A DNA stretch of 41,676 bases from Oscillospiraceae bacterium (GTDB lineage: Bacteria > Bacillota > Clostridia > Oscillospirales > UBA929), in NCBI GenBank assembly GCA_009782385.1, contig WRJE01000012.1, forward strand, positions 1-41,676, read 5' to 3'. Under the pieces are notes generated by a model, which was not told the DNA's origin, searched no databases, and worked only from the letters and a program-made list of their open reading frames with translations. The position numbers and the translations under genes were made by a program. How positions within the stretch are numbered: the first letter of the stretch is position 1; each line of letters begins with the position of its first letter. Of the stretch, positions 23,823 to 31,164 are shown piece by piece.

Positions 23823-25856
23823 ATGGTGGCTAAAGTGAAAGAACTGTACGATGCTAAGAAAGACCCTGAATTTCAAAAGCCCTATGTTGACATTGACGAG
23901 TGGAGAGAAGACGCGGTCCGCTATCGGTACATACACGGCGGGTTCGAGGGTACGGATACAAGATTTTCGTTTTTCTTTCCCGATAAAGAGCAGTATAAAG
24001 GACGGTTTTATCACTTTATGGCACCCGCTCCCGGCAGTGAAAACGCTTCTATCCTCAGGGAAGGCGAGGAGGACAAAATCGCGTTTGCGATAACTCACGG
24101 CGCGTATTTTGTCGAGACAAATATGGGCGTTACAAGCCCCTTCGCGCCTGTTTCCGACCCGACCCTTATCTATCGCTCAAGCGCGGCGGCGGCGGAATAT
24201 TCCCGCGTTAAAGCGGCGGAATTATACGGCGAACACCGCCCTTTCGGATATGTCTACGGCGGCAGCGGCGGCGGTTATAAATCCACAAGCTGCTTGGAAA
24301 GTGCCACAGCTTGGGACGGAGCCGCTCCTTATATAATCGGTTCGCCCATGGCGATTCCAAACGTGTTTTCCGTTCGCGCTCTCGCAAGGCGCATACTCCG
24401 CAATAAACTGCATTTGATTGTGGACGCTATGGAACCGGGCGGCGACAAAGATTTTATAGAAAAGTTGTCCGAAGAGGAACGGTCGGTGTGGAACGAGGTC
24501 ACACAAATGGGCTATCCGACCCGCTCATGGTTCTTCTATGAGACAATGGACGATGGCGCGCTCCCCGTCCTAACGCCCGGTATCGAGCGCATTGACAGCA
24601 CATACTATAAGGATTTCTGGACACTGCCGGGCTATGAGGGAACTAATCCTAACGGCTCTGCCGCCAAGGACAGGATATTCTTTGAAACTGCTATAGCAGA
24701 TATTCACGTCCCCGAACGTGACGGCGAGATAAAACCTGATGCCGATGAAAGCGGCGCGGATAACTCATGGAAGCAGAATCGCGGCGACAAAGGATTAAGC
24801 TCACGCCCCATGTTGCGCCTTGATAACGCACCAACGGGCGACTTGTACCTATACGGCACAAAAATAGTTTTCGTAACGGGCGAAGCGGCGGGATACAGCG
24901 TCCCTCTGGAATCGCTTGACAATAAAACAGCGGTAATCGGCGCGGGATTCGGACAGCCCGACATCCTTGAAAACCTTCTGAAAGTTAAGACAGGCGATAA
25001 AATCCGTCTGGATAACTCGGATTACATCGCCATCCAATACTACCACCGCCATCAAGTACCCGATTCGAGCTACCCCGTGTGGAATCAATTCCGTGATGAT
25101 AAGGGTGCGCCGTTATACCCGCAGCGTCCGATGCTTGTCGGACCGATGATTTCGGCGGGCGGCGCGGGTTCACTGCAAAGCGGTCGCTTTAACGGAAAGA
25201 TGATTGTTCTCGCAGCCTTGATGGATGAAAGCGCGTTCCCGTGGCAGGCTGATTGGTATCGCCAAAGGGTAAAGGAAGCGTTGGGCGATAACACCGATGA
25301 CTCTTTCAGATTATGGTTCATGGATAATGCCCTGCATGATGACAGGTATACCACCACCGATGAGCTGCACTTAATCAGCTACTTGGGTGCGCTTCATCAG
25401 GCGTTGCTTGATTTGTCTGACTGGGTGGAAAACGGGACAGCTCCCGCCGAAACATCGGTATATGCCGTTGAGAACGGTCAAATGGTTGTTCCCGCCACGG
25501 CTGACGAACGAAAGGGCGTTCAGCCCGTGATCCGCCTAAAGGTTAACGGAGGCGAAGCCGCGCATATTTCATGCGGTGAGGCCGCCTATTTCAACGCCGA
25601 TGTCTCGCTTCCCGCAGGGACAGGCAAGCTGACCTCTGCGGAATGGAGTTTTGAGGGTGAGGGTTATACAGATGAAGGCACATTCAGCGGCATGAGCGCG
25701 GACGGCGCAAGCGCAACGGTCGAAGCGGTATATCATTTCAACAAACCGGGAACATATTTCGCTGTTTTGCGGGTAAAAGCGCAGAGGCACGGCAACGCAG
25801 GCTGTATCTTTACACAGGTAAAGAACCTGTGCCGTGTGCGCGTTGTCGTTAAATGA
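23823..25856 (+). CDS. Uncharacterised alpha/beta hydrolase with C-terminal PKD-like domain
   Basis: A 677-residue protein of no named family known to me. A nucleophile elbow reads YGGSGGGYKST (Ser148) after strand HGAYFVETNMG. A plausible acid and base follow in LMDESAFPWQ (Asp468) and FMDNALHDD (His505), giving Ser-Asp-His order. About 290 residues separate Ser148 from the rest and include a beta-rich insertion (about 325-410). Residues 565-677 form a PKD/Ig-like domain (AAYFNADVSLPAGTGKLTSAEWSFEGEG...VYHFNKPGTYFAVLRV). No signal peptide. It is translationally coupled by ATGA to a GPH symporter. Likely an esterase or acyl-glycoside hydrolase, inferred. The ATG follows AGGAAG with no spacing, so a GTG slightly downstream (23826 or 23835) may be the true start. 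Confidence 0.8.
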   Translation: MVAKVKELYDAKKDPEFQKPYVDIDEWREDAVRYRYIHGGFEGTDTRFSFFFPDKEQYKGRFYHFMAPAPGSENASILREGEEDKIAFAITHGAYFVETNMGVTSPFAPVSDPTLIYRSSAAAAEYSRVKAAELYGEHRPFGYVYGGSGGGYKSTSCLESATAWDGAAPYIIGSPMAIPNVFSVRALARRILRNKLHLIVDAMEPGGDKDFIEKLSEEERSVWNEVTQMGYPTRSWFFYETMDDGALPVLTPGIERIDSTYYKDFWTLPGYEGTNPNGSAAKDRIFFETAIADIHVPERDGEIKPDADESGADNSWKQNRGDKGLSSRPMLRLDNAPTGDLYLYGTKIVFVTGEAAGYSVPLESLDNKTAVIGAGFGQPDILENLLKVKTGDKIRLDNSDYIAIQYYHRHQVPDSSYPVWNQFRDDKGAPLYPQRPMLVGPMISAGGAGSLQSGRFNGKMIVLAALMDESAFPWQADWYRQRVKEALGDNTDDSFRLWFMDNALHDDRYTTTDELHLISYLGALHQALLDLSDWVENGTAPAETSVYAVENGQMVVPATADERKGVQPVIRLKVNGGEAAHISCGEAAYFNADVSLPAGTGKLTSAEWSFEGEGYTDEGTFSGMSADGASATVEAVYHFNKPGTYFAVLRVKAQRHGNAGCIFTQVKNLCRVRVVVK

Positions 25857-27190
25857 CACACCCGGATGAGCGCGTAGGCGCGAAACGCCTCCTGCTCTGG
25901 ACGAGCAGGTCCGTTTCCCAAGGCTGTCATGTAATTATACTGGGATTTTTGGCTATTTACTGCACGGATACGCTGTTAATGCCCGCTTCACTGGTTGGTG
26001 TCCTGCTGATGGTAAGCAAGATATTCGATGCTTTCGCAAGTATGATAGCAGGGTACATAGTTGACAAGACAAACACAAAGCTGGGGCGCGGAAGACCTTA
26101 TGAACTCAGCATTATCGGATTATGGTTCTGCACATGGCTTCTGTATTCATGTCCGCCTGAGTTCGGTATATTTGCCAAGAGCGCGTGGGTACTGGCAATG
26201 TATATCTTTATCAACTCGATTTTTTCAACATTTCTTCACGCAAACAACTTGGTTTACATGGTTCGTGCCTTTCCCCAAAAACAGTTTGTCGCGCTGACAT
26301 CTTACGGAAACATTATAGTCATGCTGTTCACGGTGGGCGTAAAGATTTCGTTCCCGATTCTTATGGCAAAGATAGCGACCTCGGCTCAGGGATGGAGTTC
26401 ACTGATGGCGATTTACGCCATACCGCTCGGGTTGATTGGATTGCTTAGATTTATCACAATCAAGGAAAACGCGGCGGCAGACGTGAAAGCAAACGATAGT
26501 ATACGGCTGAAAGACGTTGGTATCTTACTAAAGACAAACCCCTATATCTACATTGTGGCGTTTATGGGGCTGATATTCAATTTGGCAATGAATATGGGGA
26601 TAACGCAGTATTATTTTACTTACATTGTTAAGAATATGGAACTAATGGGGGTTCTCGCGCTTACACAGGCAACCATAATACCGCTGATTCTTATATTTCC
26701 GCGATTGATTAAGCGCGTGTCGCCCGTTAAGGTTATCACCGCCGGAATTATCTGTATGTGCGTAGGATACCTTGTCAACTTTATCGCTTTAGACAGATTC
26801 CCGCTTCTTGTGACGGGTGCGTTGCTCACCGGGGTCGGCGGCGTTCCTATAGCCGTGCTGGGCGTTATGCTGACAATAGACTGCGCCGATTACAACGAGT
26901 GGAAGAAACGTCCGCGTATGGAGGGAACTCTCAGCAGTGTCAACGCATTTGCCGGAAAGCTCGGGACGGCGTTAGGCGCGGGTCTTTTGGGAATACTGCT
27001 TGGAGTGTCGGGATACACCGGGGTTATGGACACGATGCCCGAATCGGCGTTTACAATGATTCGCCTGATGTACAGCGTGATTCCCATCGCCTTGTTCAGT
27101 GTCGTCATTGTCGCGCTGAGGTTCTACAAGCTCGATAAACTGATGCCGCAGATACGCGGTGAAACCGGAGCTTCTAAAAATGAGCGTTAA
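25853..27190 (+). CDS. GPH-family glycoside/pentoside:cation symporter
   Basis: A 445-residue membrane carrier with about 12 helices. The family signature between helices 2 and 3 is present: DAFASMIAGYIVDKTNTKLGRGRPY, as in MelB/XynB-type GPH transporters. A later conserved segment reads TIDCADYNEWKKRPRMEGTLSSVNAFAGKLGTALGAGLLG. It imports sugars or glycosides with a cation. The ATG overlaps the hydrolase stop (ATGA), so the two proteins are made together and the symporter may bring in the hydrolase's substrate or export/import the sugar it frees. It offers an ATP-independent route beside the ABC systems. Confidence 0.93.
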   Translation: MTHPDERVGAKRLLLWTSRSVSQGCHVIILGFLAIYCTDTLLMPASLVGVLLMVSKIFDAFASMIAGYIVDKTNTKLGRGRPYELSIIGLWFCTWLLYSCPPEFGIFAKSAWVLAMYIFINSIFSTFLHANNLVYMVRAFPQKQFVALTSYGNIIVMLFTVGVKISFPILMAKIATSAQGWSSLMAIYAIPLGLIGLLRFITIKENAAADVKANDSIRLKDVGILLKTNPYIYIVAFMGLIFNLAMNMGITQYYFTYIVKNMELMGVLALTQATIIPLILIFPRLIKRVSPVKVITAGIICMCVGYLVNFIALDRFPLLVTGALLTGVGGVPIAVLGVMLTIDCADYNEWKKRPRMEGTLSSVNAFAGKLGTALGAGLLGILLGVSGYTGVMDTMPESAFTMIRLMYSVIPIALFSVVIVALRFYKLDKLMPQIRGETGASKNER

Positions 27191-27220
27191 CCAATTTATA
27201 TATTATTAAGGAGAAAAAAA

Positions 27221-28360
27221 ATGAAAACTTTGAAAACCTTCGCACAGGTGTTGTGCGTCATCTTAGTTTTTACATTATTGCTCAGTGCCTGCGGCAGCGA
27301 AACGCCCGCCGCGACACCCACACCCGCGCCCGCGACACCCGCGCCCGCAACCCCGGCGGTTACCGAACCCGAGGACGAACCCGCCCCCGCGGAAGTCAAA
27401 ATGACAGACGGTTACTTCTTCTATAACGGACCCAGAACCGGCGACATGGACAGCTGGATTCGCTTTAATGAAGACGGCACATGGTACGGTAAGTATTTCA
27501 TGGGCGGCGTTGTTGAGGCGGGGCTGTACGAAGTCCTTGACAAGAGCATGGATTACATTTCCGACTTCGGGCCTGACGGCGAACCCGAAACCGGTGACGA
27601 TGTAATAGCCACCGCCAATCAAGTTGTAGCGTTCACCAACTATGCCACAGGAGATGTACAAGAAGTCGCTTTTACAGGAGATCAGCTCTGTGACTTCTCT
27701 TTGGGCGGTATGTCCCACCACAATACCCTCACGCACAAACCCGAATATAACTATGTCCACAGTGTGGAAGAAATCGCCATCGCCGTTCAAACCTTCTATT
27801 ATGAAAACGACACCGGGTCGTCCTTAACCTTGTACCACAACAGAACGTTCAACGACTATACAACCGCCGGGGAAGACGGCACATGGGATATGGCGGGCGG
27901 CTCATACACCCTTACGTCATCCGATGGGAATGTGTATACGCTGACCGTTTCCGAAAACGGCAAGATGGCGAACTATGTAAAAGGCGGCGATACACTGGAA
28001 CTGTCAAGCACAACAAGCGATGCTCTGTACACGTTTGAAGCGGTCACCATGCCCGACGGCTTACCGATGGAAATTGATATAGAACTGCGCTGTAAGCCCG
28101 ACGGTTCGGTTGAAGTTGTTATCATGCACGATATGATGGGTGTCATTGCAATAGATAAAGGCACATTTGTCATTGAAAACATGGTGTTCATCAGCTTCGA
28201 GCTTGAAAACGGCGGCGCGTTCGCGGGAGAACCGGATTTTGCCTCCGCAACGGAATCGGGCATAAATGTGAGTGTGCCATATAAAGCGGATGTGCATCTC
28301 GCTGATTTTGGAATGGATTTGAGCTTTGACTGCGTTCTCGAAGGAGCTATAACTGCATAA
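27221..28360 (+). CDS. Uncharacterised accessory lipoprotein 2
   Basis: A 379-residue surface lipoprotein. Signal peptide ends LLLSAC (Cys24), followed by a low-complexity linker of TPAPATPAP repeats to about residue 55. The mature part is beta-rich and homologous to the lipoprotein at 7453 (GYFFYNG..GDMDSWIRF, LYHNRTFNDY..DGTWDM), but about 100 residues shorter after the linker-like start. AAGGAG precedes the ATG; it is 30 nt after the symporter and 22 nt before a strong terminator, then a permease pair follows. The same arrangement occurs in block 1. No known family; a carbohydrate-capture or transporter-associated role is inferred from repeated context. Confidence 0.8.
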   Translation: MKTLKTFAQVLCVILVFTLLLSACGSETPAATPTPAPATPAPATPAVTEPEDEPAPAEVKMTDGYFFYNGPRTGDMDSWIRFNEDGTWYGKYFMGGVVEAGLYEVLDKSMDYISDFGPDGEPETGDDVIATANQVVAFTNYATGDVQEVAFTGDQLCDFSLGGMSHHNTLTHKPEYNYVHSVEEIAIAVQTFYYENDTGSSLTLYHNRTFNDYTTAGEDGTWDMAGGSYTLTSSDGNVYTLTVSENGKMANYVKGGDTLELSSTTSDALYTFEAVTMPDGLPMEIDIELRCKPDGSVEVVIMHDMMGVIAIDKGTFVIENMVFISFELENGGAFAGEPDFASATESGINVSVPYKADVHLADFGMDLSFDCVLEGAITA

Positions 28361-28381
28361 TCAACAAATGGCCTTGTGTTG

Positions 28382-28430
28382 ACGGGGCGGCGGGATTAAA
28401 CGGAAGTAAAAACTCGCCGCCCCGTTTTGT
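28382..28430 (+). terminator. Intrinsic terminator between accessory lipoprotein 2 and permease
   Basis: An 11-bp perfect GC-rich stem (ACGGGGCGGCG / CGCCGCCCCGT) with a long 22-nt loop and a TTTT tail. It lies 22 nt downstream of the lipoprotein stop and 27 nt upstream of the permease start. Since no separate promoter is evident, it probably reduces read-through into the permeases. Confidence 0.65.
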
Positions 28431-28456
28431 ATACCAACAATGGAGGGGTGAATGTA

Positions 28457-29410
28457 TTGGATCAAGCGCGCGGAATGCCTAAGAGAATTAAAGAGGGAAG
28501 AGTGTCTTGGAAATTAGATTTTAAGCGCAACTGGCTGGTTTACGTCATTTTTCTGCCTGTGTTCGTCTATTTCTTTGTGCTGAACTACCTGCCGATGTTC
28601 GGTCTTAGCATGGCGTTTCAAAATTTCAGCATCACCAAAGGATTCTTTAACAGTGATTGGATTGGTTTCCAGAATTTCAAGGATTTGTTTATGGGCGATG
28701 CTTTCCCGAACGCCCTGAAAAACACGTTTATAATGGCGGGGTTCAACCTTGTCTTGGGATTCCCCGCGCCTATTATCTTTGCCCTGCTGATAACATCGGT
28801 AAAATTTGAGGCATTCAGAAGGTCAAGCCAAATAATCTCATATCTCCCCAACTTTGTCGCCGCAGTGGTAATGGTTAATATAATGAAGCAGTTTTTAAGC
28901 CCCACCGGGGCAATAACGGAGTTTCTCGCTCTTTTCGGGTTGCAGGAACAAAACTGGTTGGTAAACCCCAATCCGCCCGTTTTTTGGCTGATTAACACCT
29001 TGTCGGGCGTGTGGCAGGGTTTCGGCTACGGTTCGATTATATATGTCGCGGCAATTACAAACATCAACGGCGAGTATTATGAGGCGGCGGCTATTGACGG
29101 CGCGAACGGTTGGCAGAAGATGTGGAAAATAACGCTTCCGTGCATAAAACCCATCATTATAATGCTTTTCGTGTTACAGTTCGGTATCCTTCTGCGTGTC
29201 GGCTTCGACAGGATATTGCTTATGTATGTTCCGAGAACATACGAGGTTGCCGACAACTTGTTCACTTATACCTACAGAATGGCGTTCGGAGCGGCTCCCA
29301 ATTTCGGTCTCGGCGCGGCTTCGGGTCTGTTCCAATCTGTCGTGAGTACGATTTTGCTGATTACTTCCAATCAAGTGAGCAAGCGATTATCGAACAACTC
29401 GCTGTTTTAG
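28457..29410 (+). CDS. ABC permease, LplB type, system 2
   Basis: A 317-residue inner-membrane subunit, same length as the system 1 homologue. Six helices; opening RNWLVYVIFLPVFVYFFVLNYLPMFG; EAA loop EAAAIDGANGWQKMWKITLP. The start is a TTG at 28457, 8 nt after GGAGGGG; the track ORF begins upstream inside the terminator. No binding protein is immediately adjacent, so lipoprotein 2 at 18242 or one outside the window is the likely partner. Confidence 0.92.
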   Translation: MDQARGMPKRIKEGRVSWKLDFKRNWLVYVIFLPVFVYFFVLNYLPMFGLSMAFQNFSITKGFFNSDWIGFQNFKDLFMGDAFPNALKNTFIMAGFNLVLGFPAPIIFALLITSVKFEAFRRSSQIISYLPNFVAAVVMVNIMKQFLSPTGAITEFLALFGLQEQNWLVNPNPPVFWLINTLSGVWQGFGYGSIIYVAAITNINGEYYEAAAIDGANGWQKMWKITLPCIKPIIIMLFVLQFGILLRVGFDRILLMYVPRTYEVADNLFTYTYRMAFGAAPNFGLGAASGLFQSVVSTILLITSNQVSKRLSNNSLF

Positions 29411-29422
29411 AGGGAGGCATTT

Positions 29423-29458
29423 ATGATAAAGAGTAAATTAAGGGGGAACTCGGCATGA
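29423..29458 (+). CDS. Possible 11-codon leader ORF overlapping the next permease start
   Basis: An ATG preceded by GAGGGAGG opens MIKSKLRGNSA and ends with a TGA that overlaps the ATG of the following permease (ATGA). The permease's own RBS (GGGGGA) lies within it. It may couple translation of the two permeases. It could equally be chance, since short ORFs with an RBS are common. Confidence 0.3.
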   Translation: MIKSKLRGNSA

Positions 29459-30324
29459 TAGAAAATAAAGCAATCGGCGCGGTTATTTCACAGATTATTT
29501 TAACGTTAATTGTTGCCGTTCTGGCTCTTATCTGCTTGCTTCCCATGTGGCACGTTCTGATGTCCTCCATATCCGATGGTTTCAGCTTGATGAGCCACAC
29601 GGGCTTGGTGCTTTTTCCGGTCGGCAGACCTACCATTGAGGGCTATTCTCTGATTTTTCGGGACGCGGGAGTAATAACGGGATACACAAACACCATCATC
29701 TACGTTATCGGCACTGTACTGTTGGGCTTTGTTTTGAATGTTCTGGGCGGTTACGCTCTGAGCCGCAAAACCAAACTCAAAGCGTTCATGATTGTCTTTA
29801 TTATGTTTCCCATGTTGTTCGGGGGAGGCATGATTCCGACATACATGGTCGTTAAAAGCCTTAACTTGGTAGGAACGCGGTTTTCTATAATGCTGCTCGA
29901 GGCTACTATGGGTATGTTTATCATCCTTGGAATGAGGGCGTTCCTCAGTGTGCCCGAATCAACGGTCGAGGCGGCCCGCATTGACGGCGCGGGTCATTTG
30001 CAGACAATGTTCAGGGTCATGCTGCCGCAGTGCTTGGGTATGTTTATGGTTACGGTTATGATGACATTTGTGGCGGCGTGGAACTCATGGCTTACAGCCG
30101 CTATTTATGTCGCGGGCGATCGCGGCAAGTGGCCTATTCAGCTTTGGATTAACCAAATTATCGCTGAAAACGCGGACATTATCAAGGGCGCGAACCCTAA
30201 CTACGACCGTTTTCTGATTCAGTTTGCCGTGGTTGCGGCGGCGACAATCCCCATGCTTGTAGCCATTCCGTTTTTGCAGAAGTATATTGAAGCGGGCGTT
30301 CTGACAGGCGCGGTAAAAGAATAA
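29455..30324 (+). CDS. ABC permease, YtcP/LplC type, system 2
   Basis: A 289-residue membrane subunit. Contains LPMWHVLMSSISDG, EAA-like loop EAARIDGAGHLQTMFRVMLPQCLG, WNSWLTAAIYVAGD and the C-terminus IEAGVLTGAVKE. The ATG follows AAGGGGGA at 7 nt and aligns with the system 3 protein (MIENKA against MVENRS), which fixes the start. Forms a channel with the permease at 28457. 72 nt separate it from the transketolase gene; that gap is AT-rich (TTTACG, TATAAA) and might hold a weak promoter. Confidence 0.92.
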   Translation: MIENKAIGAVISQIILTLIVAVLALICLLPMWHVLMSSISDGFSLMSHTGLVLFPVGRPTIEGYSLIFRDAGVITGYTNTIIYVIGTVLLGFVLNVLGGYALSRKTKLKAFMIVFIMFPMLFGGGMIPTYMVVKSLNLVGTRFSIMLLEATMGMFIILGMRAFLSVPESTVEAARIDGAGHLQTMFRVMLPQCLGMFMVTVMMTFVAAWNSWLTAAIYVAGDRGKWPIQLWINQIIAENADIIKGANPNYDRFLIQFAVVAAATIPMLVAIPFLQKYIEAGVLTGAVKE

Positions 30325-30396
30325 ATATTTTTTCTTAAAAGTTTACGCGAATGTTACATTGACCTGTTATAAATAATGACGGGGAGGTACAGTGCC

Positions 30397-31164
30397 ATGC
30401 TAACACTTAATGAAATCGCCGCCTCGCGCCGTCTCGATGTGCTTGAAATGGTATACCGCGCCAAATCGGGGCATATCGGCGGCAGTATGTCCTGCATGGA
30501 TATTCTGGTTAACCTCTACTACTACGTAATGGACAGAGATACCGACTATTTCATCCTCAGCAAGGGACATTGCGCGGAAGCGTTGTACTCTGTCCTTGCC
30601 GACTTGAATTACATACCGAAAGAGGAGTTGGAGACATTTACGCGCTTCGGCACGCGGTTAGCAGAACACCCGACTAAGAAAGTACCCGGCGTGGTAACCG
30701 CTACGGGCGCGTTGGGGCATGGGCTGTCTGTCGGCGCGGGCATTGCGTTGGGACTGAAGCGCGATAAAAAGGGCGGCAGTGTCTACATTCTAATGGGTGA
30801 CGGCGAAATGGCGGAGGGCAGTATATGGGAGGCTATAATGTCTGCCGCGAAATACAAATTAGACAACCTAATAGCGATAGTTGACCGTAACCGCCTGCAA
30901 ATCAGCGGCGGCACGGAGAACGTAATGCCGATGGACGGTTTATCCGCGCGTTTTCAGGCGTTCGGTTGGAACGTTGTTGAATGTGACGGTCACGGCGATA
31001 TGACGGCAGTCCTCAAAGCACGCCGCAAGGATAAGCCCTCTGCTGTCATAGCAAACACAATCAAGGGGCGCGGCAGTTCGGTCATGGAGAACAATGCGGA
31101 ATGGCATCATCTGATACCTAGCGCGGAGCAGTATATTCAAATAAAAAATGATTTAGGAGGATGA
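30397..31164 (+). CDS. Transketolase, N-terminal (thiamine-diphosphate binding) subunit
   Basis: A 255-residue half-transketolase. It carries SKGHCAEALYSVLA, HPTKKVPGVVTATGALGHGLSVGAGIALG and the cofactor motif GDGEMAEGSIWEA, followed by DRNRLQISG. Together with the C-terminal subunit at 32675 it would transfer a two-carbon ketol unit between sugar phosphates. Start 30397 follows GGGGAGG at 9 nt; the upstream track ATG contains that RBS. The partner is not adjacent: a glycosidase gene is inserted between them. In a pathway with an FGGY kinase and an isomerase but no aldolase, this enzyme would do the C-C cleavage. Split transketolases of this type include apulose-4-phosphate transketolase (AptA/AptB), a candidate identity. 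Confidence 0.92.
   Translation: MLTLNEIAASRRLDVLEMVYRAKSGHIGGSMSCMDILVNLYYYVMDRDTDYFILSKGHCAEALYSVLADLNYIPKEELETFTRFGTRLAEHPTKKVPGVVTATGALGHGLSVGAGIALGLKRDKKGGSVYILMGDGEMAEGSIWEAIMSAAKYKLDNLIAIVDRNRLQISGGTENVMPMDGLSARFQAFGWNVVECDGHGDMTAVLKARRKDKPSAVIANTIKGRGSSVMENNAEWHHLIPSAEQYIQIKNDLGG

Noticed and set aside
27290-27390. CRISPR-like or tandem DNA repeat in the CCCGCGCCCGCGACACC stretch
   Set aside because: It encodes the low-complexity TPAPATPAP linker of a lipoprotein and has no spacer structure.
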